A stretch of 64,000 nucleotides of DNA from Gammaproteobacteria bacterium (GCA_947480335.1 CANKCB010000010.1:20189-84188), one strand, 5' to 3'; positions 1-9,765 are shown, counted from the stretch's first letter. Notes: generated by a model not told the origin, from the sequence alone. Numbers and translations: made by a program.

Positions 1-858
1 GGAAACATTTATCCGGATTCTGCCTATGTGCAAGACCTGGTCAAAAAAGCTGTTGCAGGCCGATATACAATTTTTGCCAGGACACCTTATCTGGATCTGG
101 TCGATCAGTTCGATAAACCCTGGACTATACAAAACGGCATCAAATGTATGGGTGCACTGGATCGGATTGAAGCAATCGATGGTGATACGAATCACATCAG
201 GGTCTTTGGTTGGCTGTTCAACGAGGAACAGGACCGCACACCCCGACTGATACGATTTATTGATCCTTCAGGCAAGGTGGCCGGGTTTGCCCGGACTGGA
301 ATCCCCAGACCGGATGTGGCCAAAGTGATCGACAGACGTGCCAGCTATTCCGGGTTTGGTGGTTATCTACGCACCAGAGTGGCAGATACAGAAATTATCG
401 CTGTGGGGGACCAACCGGATTGCCAACTACCATTAAAAGTACCTACCCAGCTATATCATGTATCGAGTCAGGACCCAGCCAGCACCAGCGATTATTCAGG
501 GATGATACTGGCCGGAACCATCATGGAAAATAGCGGCTGGACCGGTAGCGACTATTACCATTCCACTTTTGAGAAACTGCAGGTGTTGGGCACCTTTATC
601 CAGTCGGACGTTGACAAGGGTAGCCTGAGCCTACGTGCACACCGCGGTGATCGGTTCTACTACCGATCCGGCCCCACCGGTGGTCATCAGTTAATGGATA
701 TCAATGCGGGGAAAATTATTACACCCTTACCAGTATCTACAAGCTGGACCCTGATAGAATTATCCGATCAACATTTGCCGGATGAGTTTATATTAAAACT
801 AATCGATGATGGCTCAGCACTGGGCGAATGGTCTGCCATTGCGCTGGTTAAAGAATGA
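1..858 (+). CDS. C-terminal part of a large envelope protein (5' end outside window)
   Basis: The reading frame is open from base 1 with no stop upstream, so this is the tail of a longer gene and the GTG at 28 is probably internal. The visible 285 residues contain no obvious membrane helix. They are rich in beta-type segments with many Gly, Asp and aromatic residues, and include a stretch resembling a carbohydrate-binding or jelly-roll fold. The gene is followed 9 bases later by an epimerase-like gene, then an FAD oxidoreductase and a GtrA protein, so it probably belongs to a glycan or glycolipid modification operon. It may be the soluble C-terminus of a membrane glycosyltransferase. That is inferred from context; I do not recognise the domain. 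Confidence 0.6.
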   Translation, partial: GNIYPDSAYVQDLVKKAVAGRYTIFARTPYLDLVDQFDKPWTIQNGIKCMGALDRIEAIDGDTNHIRVFGWLFNEEQDRTPRLIRFIDPSGKVAGFARTGIPRPDVAKVIDRRASYSGFGGYLRTRVADTEIIAVGDQPDCQLPLKVPTQLYHVSSQDPASTSDYSGMILAGTIMENSGWTGSDYYHSTFEKLQVLGTFIQSDVDKGSLSLRAHRGDRFYYRSGPTGGHQLMDINAGKIITPLPVSTSWTLIELSDQHLPDEFILKLIDDGSALGEWSAIALVKE

Positions 859-867
859 GGATGTGAT

Positions 868-1806
868 GTGAATGACAAGAAAATAATCCTGCCCGGCGGC
901 GCCGGTCTGGTTGGTCAGACTCTGGTCGCACGACTGCGCGCCAGAGGCTATTCACAGATTGTGGTACTCGATAAACACCGTGCCAATCTGGAGATTCTGA
1001 AAAAGGTACAACCTGACATTATCGCTGAATATGCAGATCTGGCTGAACCGGGTGACTGGCAGCGACATTTTAAAGGTGCGGAAGTAGTGGTCATGTTGCA
1101 GGCCCAGATTGGTGGCAATGATTACCAGCAATTCATACGCAATAATGTCGAGTCAACGCGGCTGGTTCTGGAAGCAATCCGCCAGTATCAGGTGCCCTAT
1201 CTGGTACACATCAGTTCCTCGGTAGTGGAATCGGTTGCAGATGACTTTTACACCCGTAGCAAAAAAGCACAGGAAAAAATGGTTTTGGAAAGTGGCATTG
1301 CCTGTCCGGTATTGCGTCCGACACTGATGTTTGGCTGGTTTGATCGCAAGCATCTTGGATGGTTATCCCGCTTTATGGCCAAAGTACCGGTATTCCCCAT
1401 TCCGGGAAATGGCAAATTCATGCGTCAACCACTGTATGCGGGCGATTTTTGTGACATCATCATCAGCTGCATCGAACGTCGTATCCGTGATGGCATCTAT
1501 AATATATCCGGACATGAAAAAATTGATTACGTGGACATCATCCGTGAAATTAAACGCGCTACCCACGCACAGTCAGTGATATTGCATATACCCTACACCC
1601 TGTTTTACCTGCTGTTATGGATCTGGGCACTGTTTGACCGCAATCCGCCCTTTACTACCCAACAACTTGCAGCGCTGACCGCGCGGGACGAATTTGAAGT
1701 GATCGACTGGCCCACGATTTTCGGCGTGCCTTATACGCCTTTTAAAATGGCGCTTGAAGAAACCTTCAATCATCCTGTGTACAGCAAAGTAGTACTGGAG
1801 TTCTAG
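868..1806 (+). CDS. NAD-dependent epimerase/dehydratase (extended SDR)
   Basis: This 312-residue protein begins with a GGAGLVG nucleotide-binding loop at residues 10-16 and has a YxxxK catalytic pair (Tyr128, Lys132) after a Ser-rich strand (HISSS around 114-118), the standard layout of extended short-chain dehydrogenases acting on nucleotide sugars. The expected activity is NAD(P)-dependent epimerisation, dehydration or reduction of an activated sugar or polyprenyl-linked sugar in the cytoplasm. A GTG start at 868 follows the previous stop closely, and the stop lies two bases before the next ATG, so the four genes up to 3492 look co-transcribed. The C-terminal 60 residues contain a hydrophobic stretch, which suggests membrane association. 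The substrate cannot be told from sequence. Confidence 0.85.
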   Translation: MNDKKIILPGGAGLVGQTLVARLRARGYSQIVVLDKHRANLEILKKVQPDIIAEYADLAEPGDWQRHFKGAEVVVMLQAQIGGNDYQQFIRNNVESTRLVLEAIRQYQVPYLVHISSSVVESVADDFYTRSKKAQEKMVLESGIACPVLRPTLMFGWFDRKHLGWLSRFMAKVPVFPIPGNGKFMRQPLYAGDFCDIIISCIERRIRDGIYNISGHEKIDYVDIIREIKRATHAQSVILHIPYTLFYLLLWIWALFDRNPPFTTQQLAALTARDEFEVIDWPTIFGVPYTPFKMALEETFNHPVYSKVVLEF

Positions 1807-1807
1807 C

Positions 1808-3094
1808 ATGGGACAAAAAATTGCGGTACTGGGAGCCGGTCCTATGGGACTTGCTGTAGCCTATCAACTCACGATGGATGGACATCAGCCTGTCGTATTT
1901 GAAGCCGATGATCGTGTCGGTGGCATGACCGCCTGTTTCGATTTTAATGGTCTACAAATCGAACGCTACTATCATTTCCATTGCATCTCTGACAGCGGGT
2001 TTTTGCGAATGCTGCAGGAACTGGGAATTGCAGACAAGATGCGTTGGGTGGAAACACGGATGGGATACTGGTACCAGAACCAGTTACAAGCCTGGGGTAA
2101 TCCGGTCGCACTGCTAAAATTTCGCGGTCTCGGATTAATTGCCAAATTCCGTTATGGTTTACATGCCTTTCTGGCAACCAAACGCACCAACTGGCGAACC
2201 CTGGACAAGGTGGAAGCCACGGCCTGGATTCAACGTTGGGTAGGTCAGGAAGCGTATGAAATATTATGGCGCCGTTTGTTCGACTACAAGTTTTATGATT
2301 ATGCGAACGGACTGTCAGCGGCCTGGATCTGGAGCCGTATCCGACGCATAGGTCGCTCTCGCTATAATCTGTTTCGTGAAAAATTGGGTTATCTCGAAGG
2401 CGGTTCAACTACCTTACTGCAATCGATGAAAATGGCGATCGAAAGCCGGGGCGGTATTATCAGACTACAATCTCCCGTCAGCCAGGTTGTGATTGCAGCC
2501 GGGCAAATACGGGGAGTGATGGTGAATGGCCAGCTTGAACCCTTCGATAAAGTGATCAGCACGATTCCTTTACCGTACGTTCCCAGACTGATGCCGGATT
2601 TGCCGGCAAAAATCCTGGCGCAGTTTCAGTCTGTCAAAAACATTGCTGTGGTCTGTGTCATTGTAAAACTACGCAAGTCTGTCACCGAAAACTTCTGGCT
2701 GAACACGAACGATCCGGAGATGGACATTCCAGGACTGGTGGAATACACCAATTTGCGGCCTCTGGATCAGCATATTGTGTATGTTCCATTTTATATGCCG
2801 GGTGAACATCCCAAATTTGCCGAACCGGATCAGGTTTTTCTCGACAAGGTCAGACGCTACCTGAAAAAAATCAATCCTGATCTGATTGATACGGACTTCA
2901 TCGATCTACGTGCCAGTCGTTATCGATACGCACAGCCTGTGTGTGACCCGGGTTTTCTCGACAAACTGCCGCCAGTCGCGCTTCCAATCAAGGGACTCTG
3001 GGTGGCAGACACCTCCTATTACTATCCCGAAGATCGGGGCATTTCAGAAAGTATCGATTTTGGCAGAAACATGGCCAGGTCAGCGGTTCTGTGA
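1808..3094 (+). CDS. FAD-dependent oxidoreductase, protoporphyrinogen-oxidase/UDP-galactopyranose-mutase-like
   Basis: The 428-residue protein starts with a GAGPMG dinucleotide-binding motif at residues 8-13, followed by an acidic residue after the second strand and a GGM segment near residue 38, as in amine-oxidase-type flavoproteins. The C-terminal part has the typical closing FAD-binding segment (GLWVADTSY and the following ISESIDFGRNMA). Family members of this length next to GtrA and epimerase genes are usually annotated as NAD(P)-binding or FAD-dependent oxidoreductases of polysaccharide or polyprenyl metabolism. The gene starts two bases after the epimerase stop and overlaps the GtrA gene by four bases, indicating translational coupling. 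The exact substrate is unknown. Confidence 0.8.
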   Translation: MGQKIAVLGAGPMGLAVAYQLTMDGHQPVVFEADDRVGGMTACFDFNGLQIERYYHFHCISDSGFLRMLQELGIADKMRWVETRMGYWYQNQLQAWGNPVALLKFRGLGLIAKFRYGLHAFLATKRTNWRTLDKVEATAWIQRWVGQEAYEILWRRLFDYKFYDYANGLSAAWIWSRIRRIGRSRYNLFREKLGYLEGGSTTLLQSMKMAIESRGGIIRLQSPVSQVVIAAGQIRGVMVNGQLEPFDKVISTIPLPYVPRLMPDLPAKILAQFQSVKNIAVVCVIVKLRKSVTENFWLNTNDPEMDIPGLVEYTNLRPLDQHIVYVPFYMPGEHPKFAEPDQVFLDKVRRYLKKINPDLIDTDFIDLRASRYRYAQPVCDPGFLDKLPPVALPIKGLWVADTSYYYPEDRGISESIDFGRNMARSAVL

Positions 3095-3492
3095 TTAAGC
3101 CTTTCCTGTCGCGACAGTTTCTGGTTTTTTTACTGACTGGTGGCACCGCCGCTGTTATCAACTTTGGCAGTCGTATTCTGTATAACCATTGGCTGGGCTT
3201 TTCCGCTTCCATCATGCTGGCTTACCTGACCGGCATGATAACGGCGTTCATTCTAGCCAAACTGTTTGTGTTTCGTGATAGCACACAAGCATTACATCGT
3301 TCGGCTATGTTTTTTATTCTGGTCAACCTGGTGGCTGTCATGCAGACCTGGTTGATCAGTCTGGGCATGGCTTATTATTTATTGCCCGCAATTGGTATCA
3401 CCTCCTATGTGCGTGAACTGGCTCATGCGACTGGTGTTGTGGTTCCGGTCTTTACCAGTTATCTGGGACATAAGCGCTGGTCGTTTCGATAA
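3091..3492 (+). CDS. GtrA-family membrane protein
   Basis: This 133-residue protein has four hydrophobic helices with short loops and the family pattern: an N-terminal RQFLVFLLTGG segment, an AVINF segment at the end of helix 1, and a C-terminal H-K-R-W-x-F ending. GtrA proteins are inner-membrane proteins proposed to flip polyprenyl-phosphate-linked sugars so that glycans can be modified on the periplasmic side. The GTG start overlaps the stop of the upstream flavoprotein by four bases, so the gene closes the operon that enters the window from the left. Family assignment is firm; the transported glycolipid is not known. Confidence 0.85.
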   Translation: MIKPFLSRQFLVFLLTGGTAAVINFGSRILYNHWLGFSASIMLAYLTGMITAFILAKLFVFRDSTQALHRSAMFFILVNLVAVMQTWLISLGMAYYLLPAIGITSYVRELAHATGVVVPVFTSYLGHKRWSFR

Positions 3493-3540
3493 TGACGGGT
3501 ATTGAGCAGAGACCCCGCTAGACAGGTTGTGCCGGCAGGC

Positions 3541-3568
3541 TTGAATCTACAGTAATTTGGACTATAGT
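3541..3568 (+). promoter_or_regulatory. Sigma70-like promoter before the metal-uptake cluster
   Basis: TTGAAT (3541-3546) and TATAGT (3563-3568) are separated by 16 bases, a good sigma70-type pair. Transcription would begin close to the ATG at 3576, leaving almost no leader, and no Shine-Dalgarno sequence precedes that ATG. No clear Zur-type palindrome is visible. Confidence 0.5.
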
Positions 3569-3575
3569 AGCTCTT

Positions 3576-3851
3576 ATGACTCTTGCACAACGCAACCGCA
3601 TCATATTCATTGCACTGGTCTTGTTGATCAGTCAGATGGCGTTGATTGTCCATGCCACAGTGCATGACTCTGAACTGAATTGTCAGTTATGTCTGTCTCA
3701 AGCACACTCTTCGACCGGGATACTACCCTCTGCAATCATAATACCGGCATCCCATGCTACTGAAAAATCGGTGGCTGCAGGCTCCAATCCACAAGCACAT
3801 TCCAGCCAGCCCAGAGCATTTCTACAGCGCGCACCACCCGTCATTTCCTGA
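3576..3851 (+). CDS. Small exported or membrane protein, His/Cys-containing (DUF2946-like)
   Basis: A 91-residue protein with one N-terminal hydrophobic segment (residues 9-27), then a short His/Cys-containing stretch (VHATVHDSELNCQLC) and a low-complexity tail. Small proteins of this type, often named DUF2946, sit beside metal-transport genes, and the His and Cys residues could bind a metal. It lies upstream of an outer-membrane barrel and a ZnuA-like gene on the same strand. No ribosome-binding site precedes the ATG, and the nearest promoter would give a leaderless message. The family match is by general appearance only. Confidence 0.55.
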   Translation: MTLAQRNRIIFIALVLLISQMALIVHATVHDSELNCQLCLSQAHSSTGILPSAIIIPASHATEKSVAAGSNPQAHSSQPRAFLQRAPPVIS

Positions 3852-3920
3852 TTCAGCTTAAATCTGAGGCCACCTCTGAACAGGAGGCTGGTTTAATTGA
3901 TTCATATCAGGAGACAAATA

Positions 3921-5261
3921 ATGAAATGCTTGTTACGTAGCGGTATCTGTTTATTGCTGTTGGCTTTTTCCGTATCAACGTTTGCGCAGGACAGTAATGA
4001 AAGCGCAGCAGACTTGCGCAAGGCTATAAATCAGTTACGACAGGAGTACGAATCCAGAATCCAGGCACTCGAAAAAAGAGTCGCAGAAGCAGAACAGCAG
4101 TCTGCAAATAGCCAGACTTCTCCTCAACCTGTTACGGCTGCCAGCTCAGTCAGCAGTGGCAATTCTGCCTTTAACCCGGCAATGGGAGTAATTTTCAGTG
4201 GTCAGGCGTGGAACTACCAACATGATCCTGAAGGCTACCAGATTCCCGGGCATCCTTTCGGTGGTGAGGCAGGCCCCGTGGCTGAAGGATTGTCTATAGG
4301 TGAAACAGAAATTGATATCAGCGCGAACGTCGATGATAAGTTTACCGCCTGGCTCACAACCCCTATTGTGATCGAAGATGGTGATGCAGGAATCGAACTG
4401 GAAGAAGCCTGGATTGAGACCACAGCGTTACCCGCCGGATTTTCGGCACGAGTAGGGCGATTCTTTTCCAATATCGGCTATCTGAACAATAAACATGCGC
4501 ACGCATGGGATTTTATTGACCAGCCCCTGGCCTATCAGGCTTTCCTTGGTGGCCAATATCTGGATGATGGCCTGCAACTCCGCTGGCTTGCCCCAACCGA
4601 TTTGTACATTGAATTGGGTGGCGAAGTCCTGCGTGGCGATCGTTATCCCGCAGTTGGCGCAACGCACTCGGGGATCGGCAGCCATACCCTGTTCGCCCAT
4701 ATGGGTGGAGATGTTGGTGACAGTAACAGCTGGCTGGCCGGCGTCTCATATCTCAGGGCCGACAGTACTGATCGTATATCCGGCAGTGTGAATGACCCAC
4801 TGCTGTTTACTGGTAATGCGGACATTATCATTGCCGACTTTACCTGGAAGTGGTCGCCTTATGGTAACTGGCAACAGAAGAATTTCGTATTCCAGACTGA
4901 ATACCTCCAAAACAATGAAAAGGGGGATTACACCCTGTCCGGCAATCAGGTACTGGCCTACGACGATCATCGGAGTGGCTGGCATGCGCAGGCCATTTTT
5001 CAACCGTTTCCGCAATGGCGTTTCGGGGCACGCTACGACATATTGTCCGCCGGCAATCCGGGTTTGATTTTTAGCGGAACCGCACTCGAGCCACTCGGGA
5101 ATAATCCGGACCGTTACAGTTTCATGGTGGACTGGTCTAACAGCGAGTTCAGCCGACTGCGCTTACAGTTGACACGTGATGAAGCCGGTCTCGTATCCGA
5201 TACCCAATTCGGGTTGCAATACATCTACAGCATTGGTGCCCACGGTGCGCACTCATTCTAG
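3921..5261 (+). CDS. Outer-membrane beta-barrel protein of the metal-uptake cluster
   Basis: I chose the ATG at 3921 because a CAGGAG ribosome-binding site lies about 8 bases upstream; an earlier in-frame ATG at 3897 lacks one. The 446-residue product has a signal peptide ending near AFA/FAQ, a coiled-coil of about 40 residues (roughly 25-65, heptad-like LRQEYESRIQALEKRV), then a long region of alternating strands ending in a terminal Phe, which is typical of outer-membrane porins. It sits just before a ZnuA-like binding protein gene (16 bases), so it probably lets zinc or another transition metal cross the outer membrane. The substrate is inferred from context. Confidence 0.75.
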   Translation: MKCLLRSGICLLLLAFSVSTFAQDSNESAADLRKAINQLRQEYESRIQALEKRVAEAEQQSANSQTSPQPVTAASSVSSGNSAFNPAMGVIFSGQAWNYQHDPEGYQIPGHPFGGEAGPVAEGLSIGETEIDISANVDDKFTAWLTTPIVIEDGDAGIELEEAWIETTALPAGFSARVGRFFSNIGYLNNKHAHAWDFIDQPLAYQAFLGGQYLDDGLQLRWLAPTDLYIELGGEVLRGDRYPAVGATHSGIGSHTLFAHMGGDVGDSNSWLAGVSYLRADSTDRISGSVNDPLLFTGNADIIIADFTWKWSPYGNWQQKNFVFQTEYLQNNEKGDYTLSGNQVLAYDDHRSGWHAQAIFQPFPQWRFGARYDILSAGNPGLIFSGTALEPLGNNPDRYSFMVDWSNSEFSRLRLQLTRDEAGLVSDTQFGLQYIYSIGAHGAHSF

Positions 5262-5277
5262 GTTGAGGACAAATTCC

Positions 5278-6174
5278 ATGAATCGCATATTAATTTATAC
5301 CTTATTAATTATGTTCCCGCTGATGTCTCATGCCGAGTTACGGATATTTGCCTGTGAACCAGAATGGGCGGCGGTAGCTGATGAGATTGGTCACGATAAA
5401 GTTACGACATACAGTGCAACGACAGCCATGCAGGACCCGCATTATATTCAGGCACGGCCCAGCCTGATTGCACAGGTACGGCAGGCGGACATAGTCATCT
5501 GCAGTGGTGCACAACTGGAAATCGGCTGGTTACCCATGTTACTGGCCAAGGCCAATAATCCATCGGTGCAGCCAGGCAGTCCTGGTCATATTGTCGCCAG
5601 CAGTTTCGTACAACGACTGGAAGCCCCGTCCAGTGTGGACAGGAGCCAGGGCGATGTTCACCCGGAAGGGAATCCGCATATACAGACTAATCCCCATAAC
5701 ATCGCGCTGGTTGCGATTGCATTGACGGAACGTATGCAACAACTTGATCCTGCAAACGCCGCAGCCTATGCAGATGGACTGAAAAAATTCCAGGCTCGTT
5801 GGGACGAGGCCATCAGTCGTTGGGAACAACGTGCACTTCCGCTTAAAAACAAAAAGGTCATCACCCATCACAAATCCTGGCCTTACCTGGAACAATGGCT
5901 TGGTCTGGTTGAAGTCGCCAATCTGGAGGACGTACCAGGCGTCCCGCCAACCGTTTCCCACCTGAGCGACCTGGCTTCCCGGTATGGTAAGGGTGGCGCA
6001 GACTTTATTATCCGCGCACCATTTCAGGACAGTAAGCCGTCGGAGTGGTTATCAGAGCGCGGCGGAATCCCGATGCTGGCACTACCGTTAACAGTCGGCG
6101 GCAATGACAAATCTACCAATCTGTTCAGCTTCTTCGATAACATACTGGATCAACTGTTGGGTGTTACGCCATGA
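5278..6174 (+). CDS. ABC transporter metal-binding protein, ZnuA-like (cluster A-I)
   Basis: The 298-residue periplasmic protein has a signal peptide (residues 1-19, cleavage after SHA) and three well-placed His residues characteristic of zinc/manganese binding proteins: His55 in DPHYIQARPS, His134 in GNPHIQTNPH, and the His197-His198 pair in THHKSW. The long His/Asp loop of many ZnuA proteins is short here. The ATG at 5278 follows a GAGG ribosome-binding site, and earlier in-frame starts lie inside the upstream porin gene. It overlaps the permease gene by four bases. It should capture Zn(II) or Mn(II) in the periplasm and deliver it to the downstream permease. Confidence 0.85.
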   Translation: MNRILIYTLLIMFPLMSHAELRIFACEPEWAAVADEIGHDKVTTYSATTAMQDPHYIQARPSLIAQVRQADIVICSGAQLEIGWLPMLLAKANNPSVQPGSPGHIVASSFVQRLEAPSSVDRSQGDVHPEGNPHIQTNPHNIALVAIALTERMQQLDPANAAAYADGLKKFQARWDEAISRWEQRALPLKNKKVITHHKSWPYLEQWLGLVEVANLEDVPGVPPTVSHLSDLASRYGKGGADFIIRAPFQDSKPSEWLSERGGIPMLALPLTVGGNDKSTNLFSFFDNILDQLLGVTP

Positions 6175-6944
6175 ATCTCACCTCTATCGACTGGACAATA
6201 GTAGGCCCGGCCATGTTGGCTGGCATACTGGTACTCACTACCCATGTTCCATTGGGACAGGAAGTACTGAAACGCGGAATTATTTTTATCGATCTCGCCA
6301 TTGCCCAGATTGCCGGTCTTGGCGTAATTGCAGCGGATACCTTTATTGGCGTGGCAGAAGGCACAATTGTACAAATATCTGCAGTTACTGCCGCATTACT
6401 CGCAGCCGCAGGATTGAACTGGACAGAAAAACACTGGCCCAGGATACAGGAACCCTTGATCGGCATCCTGTTTGTGCTCGCGGCTACCGGTAGTATTTTA
6501 TTGCTGGCAGAAAATCCGCATGGTGGCGAATATCTGAAAGACTTGCTGGTTGGACAGATATTATGGTCTACCTGGTCTTCTTTGATACCCATCAGTGTGC
6601 TGTATGCCATCCTGCTGCTGGTCTGGTTTACCCTGAAAAATAAAATCGGACGTATCGGATTTTATATCACGTTTTCATTTGCGGTAACTGCATCGGTACA
6701 ATTGGTCGGTGTGTATCTGGTATTTGCCAGTTTAATCATACCTGGTCTGGCAACTTCTCAGCTTCAGGGAAACAAAAGACTCTTTATTGGTTATCTGTCC
6801 GGAGCCCTGTCCTATTTTATTGGCATACTGCTATCTTCCTGGCTGGATCTGCCTACAGGAGCGATCATTGTGTGGGCTATGGCTGTTACTGGAATTGTAA
6901 CCGGCTACATCATCAGACTGACCGGTAGCAGAGATTCTCTCTAA
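6171..6944 (+). CDS. Metal ABC transporter permease, ABC-3 family (ZnuB-like)
   Basis: A 257-residue polytopic protein with about seven to eight hydrophobic helices, beginning near residue 8 (DWTIVGPAMLAGILVL), and the family features expected of ZnuB/MntB/TroC-type permeases, including the GVYLVFASLIIPGLA segment. It is translationally coupled to the ZnuA-like gene by a four-base overlap. The partner ATPase (ZnuC-type) that would normally sit in the same operon is not encoded in this window; the next gene lies on the other strand. The ATPase must be supplied from elsewhere or is shared. Confidence 0.85.
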   Translation: MNLTSIDWTIVGPAMLAGILVLTTHVPLGQEVLKRGIIFIDLAIAQIAGLGVIAADTFIGVAEGTIVQISAVTAALLAAAGLNWTEKHWPRIQEPLIGILFVLAATGSILLLAENPHGGEYLKDLLVGQILWSTWSSLIPISVLYAILLLVWFTLKNKIGRIGFYITFSFAVTASVQLVGVYLVFASLIIPGLATSQLQGNKRLFIGYLSGALSYFIGILLSSWLDLPTGAIIVWAMAVTGIVTGYIIRLTGSRDSL

Positions 6945-6963
6945 CGGTTATTCAGTAGTGTGT

Positions 6964-7818
6964 TCATTGATTCCCGGATTCACTGTCAACGGGTGGCAAT
7001 GAGCGTATATAAGCGATAACAGCTTCCAGATCAGCTGAAGTTAACTGACTGGTAGTGGTACGGATCACTTCGTCCATGGTGGTGTTGGCTACATCACCAT
7101 CCGGCTTGTCACCTGTCTTCAAAAACTGTTTCAGTTCTTCATCCGTCCATTGCTGTAAATCTCCCGGCGCCAGGCTGGGAGCAGATTTATCCTCTGCAAG
7201 CGAGCCACCTCCCAGATGGCGTTCCCGGATAACAGCACCCAGACTGTTGCGTTGGGTATGACATTCACCACAGTGGCCGAGCACATCGACCAGATAGGCA
7301 CCACGATTGGTAATAGTCGTACTGAATCTGGAACTGAAGTAAAGCCACTGCCAGGGTCCGAGTAACCAGCGCTGGTTGTAGGGAAATTGCAGTTCATGTG
7401 TCTGGTTAACCTGATTGATAGCTGGCAAGGACTGCAGGTATGCCCAGATATCGCTCAGATCAGAATCTGTTATTCCGGAATAGGAAGGATAGGGAAAAGC
7501 CGGATAGTAATGCTGGCCATCCGGTCGCACACCTGTACGCAGTGCACGCAGGAAATTGGCTTCAGTCCAGCTACCAATACCGGTCTGCTTATGCGGGGTA
7601 ATATTTGGTACATGAAAAACTCCGAACGGCGTCTGCAAGATCCGGCCACCGGCAAAAGGTCGGGCATCGACCGTATTATTGGTATGACAACCCGCACAAC
7701 CGGCGGCAGCAACCAGATATTGACCATGAGCTGCATTACCCGCCGCATGGACAAACAGGGGGAATGTACAACACAGCAAGACGATAATTTTTTTATACAA
7801 TCGGGGAAATAAATTCAT
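6964..7818 (-). CDS. Diheme c-type cytochrome
   Basis: The protein has a signal peptide ending near HAAG and two heme-attachment motifs: CAGCH (residues 41-45) and CGECH in the second half, each starting a class I cytochrome c domain. It resembles the cytochrome subunits that pass electrons from periplasmic dehydrogenases to the respiratory chain, but no dehydrogenase gene is adjacent. I prefer the ATG at 7818 because a typical basic-hydrophobic signal peptide starts there; a GTG at 7854 would add 12 residues. It is transcribed away from the metal-uptake operon and downstream of kup on the same strand, with about 70 bases between them. Confidence 0.85.
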   Translation of the reverse strand: MNLFPRLYKKIIVLLCCTFPLFVHAAGNAAHGQYLVAAAGCAGCHTNNTVDARPFAGGRILQTPFGVFHVPNITPHKQTGIGSWTEANFLRALRTGVRPDGQHYYPAFPYPSYSGITDSDLSDIWAYLQSLPAINQVNQTHELQFPYNQRWLLGPWQWLYFSSRFSTTITNRGAYLVDVLGHCGECHTQRNSLGAVIRERHLGGGSLAEDKSAPSLAPGDLQQWTDEELKQFLKTGDKPDGDVANTTMDEVIRTTTSQLTSADLEAVIAYIRSLPPVDSESGNQ

Positions 7819-7887
7819 CACACAGCGACGAGCATACAAACTCACTTTTATCACCTGACAGCTGGCTACCGGAAATCGCTGTAGAGC

Positions 7888-9765
7888 CTAAATTTGCACC
7901 CGGGTTCCAAGTTCGACTACCGAGTTATCCGGCAACTTGAAAAATTCGGCGATGTCTCCGGAATTGCGGCTCATTGTGGCAAACAGTTTTTCCCGCCAGC
8001 TCACCATACCCTTGCCTGGTGTGGGCACCACCGTTTCGCGGCTCAGGAAATAGGTTGATTCAAAAGCAACAATCTCCAGTCCATACTGTTTGCAGTCCTC
8101 GAGTATTTCCGGGATGTTTGTCTCATTCATGAAGCCCAGTTTAATGACCACCTTCCAGAACTGCTCGGTCAATTGAGTCACTTCAAGACGTTGCTCGGGA
8201 GGCACTGTGGGAACGTCTTCAAACTTGACCGTCAGGATGATATTTTTCCTGTGCAATACCTGATTGTGCTTCATGTTATGCAGTAATGCCTGCGGAACCA
8301 CCTTCGGGTTCGCGACGGCATAAATGGCTGTCCTGTCAGCAATATTGACCGAGTTGAAATCCAGCTGTTTGATGAACGGGATCAGTTCAAGTCCGTCTTT
8401 TTGTATGCTCTCAACCAACAATACCCGTCCGCGCGCCCATGTGGTCATCACCATAAAGATGGTCAGACCCATTGCGAGTGGAAACCAGCCACCATCAAAG
8501 AATTTAATAATGCATCCTGCTACCAGGAACGCATCGATAATCAGGAAAAATCCGGTTGCCAGTATGGCCGCCACGGAAGGTACCTTCCACGCAAAACGCA
8601 TAACAAAAAATGTCATCACCGTTGTAATCATCATATCAATTGTGACTGCAACACCGTAAGCGCCTGCCAATGCTGAAGAACTTTTAAAAGCGATAACAGC
8701 GATCAGCACGCCCGTCAGCAATACCCAGTTCACCGACGGAATATAAATCTGACCCTGGGATGTTTCCGATGTGTGCATGATCCGCATTCTCGGAAAATAC
8801 CCGAGCAGGATTGCCTGCTTTGTCATTGAGTAGGCCCCCGAGATAACCGCCTGCGAAGCAATGATCGCCGCGACAGCAGAGAGAATAACGGCCGGGATCA
8901 ACAAATACTCAGGGAACATATGGTAAAAAGGGTTTGCCAGCGCAGAGGGATCTTTCATCAGCAGGGCGCCTTGTCCCATATAATTCAAGGTCAATCCTGG
9001 TAACACCAGTCCCGTCCAGGCCAACTGAATCGGCTTTCTGCCAAAATGCCCCAGATCCGCATACAAAGCTTCCGCGCCGGTCAATGCCAGAACGATAGCA
9101 CCTACACTTGCCAGTACCAACGGTCCCCGATCCGCCAGGAAACTCAAGGAATGCAATGGATTCAACGCAGCAAGGATAGAAGGTTCCTGGACGATATGAA
9201 TAACTCCGGAGACTCCCAACACCGTAAACCACAGTACAATGATCGGGCCAAAAAACTTTCCAACTGCCTGGGTCCCGTTTCTTTGCACCAGGAACAGGCC
9301 CACCAGAATGACGATAGCGCCAGGCAAGATATAGGGTTGCAGATCCGGGGTCACTACTTTCAGACCTTCCAGCGCACCCAGCACCGAGATAGCAGGAGTG
9401 ATGACACTGTCCCCGTAAAACATGGTTGACCCAAATACGCCCATCAACAGCAACAACTTTCTTAACGCAGGCTTGTCCCTGATTGCATTCGTTGCCAGCG
9501 AAGTCAGGGCCAGCCCTCCCCCTTCACCCCGATTGTCTGCGCGTAGAACCAGAAGCACATATTTAAACGTCACTACGATCATCAGCGCCCAGAAGATAAC
9601 CGACACCGCGCCAATCAGGTTTATTGAATTCAATACAACTCCTGAATCTGGAGCGAATACTTCCTTAACTGTATATAGCGGACTGGTACCGATATCACCA
9701 TACACCACACCCAAGGCAGCGAGCGTGAGCGCGGCTGTTCTGGATTTATTTTCGTTTACGTGCAT
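7888..9765 (-). CDS. kup: Low-affinity potassium uptake transporter Kup
   Basis: The 625-residue product matches the KUP/HAK/KT family over its whole length: the N-terminal [20 protein letters not shown] segment, about twelve membrane helices to residue ~450, and a C-terminal soluble domain of about 170 residues. The family carries out H+-coupled K+ uptake across the inner membrane, and the length is close to that of E. coli Kup (about 620). No recognisable c-di-AMP riboswitch is visible in the 350 bases upstream. Confidence 0.93.
   Translation of the reverse strand: MHVNENKSRTAALTLAALGVVYGDIGTSPLYTVKEVFAPDSGVVLNSINLIGAVSVIFWALMIVVTFKYVLLVLRADNRGEGGGLALTSLATNAIRDKPALRKLLLLMGVFGSTMFYGDSVITPAISVLGALEGLKVVTPDLQPYILPGAIVILVGLFLVQRNGTQAVGKFFGPIIVLWFTVLGVSGVIHIVQEPSILAALNPLHSLSFLADRGPLVLASVGAIVLALTGAEALYADLGHFGRKPIQLAWTGLVLPGLTLNYMGQGALLMKDPSALANPFYHMFPEYLLIPAVILSAVAAIIASQAVISGAYSMTKQAILLGYFPRMRIMHTSETSQGQIYIPSVNWVLLTGVLIAVIAFKSSSALAGAYGVAVTIDMMITTVMTFFVMRFAWKVPSVAAILATGFFLIIDAFLVAGCIIKFFDGGWFPLAMGLTIFMVMTTWARGRVLLVESIQKDGLELIPFIKQLDFNSVNIADRTAIYAVANPKVVPQALLHNMKHNQVLHRKNIILTVKFEDVPTVPPEQRLEVTQLTEQFWKVVIKLGFMNETNIPEILEDCKQYGLEIVAFESTYFLSRETVVPTPGKGMVSWREKLFATMSRNSGDIAEFFKLPDNSVVELGTRVQI

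Noticed and set aside
1944..2408. Minus-strand frame of 154 residues
   Set aside because: It lies wholly within the flavoprotein gene on the other strand and has no ribosome-binding site or recognisable domain.
5176..5277. Longer N-terminal form of the ZnuA-like protein
   Set aside because: It begins inside the porin gene; the ATG at 5278 has a ribosome-binding site and starts directly with a signal peptide.
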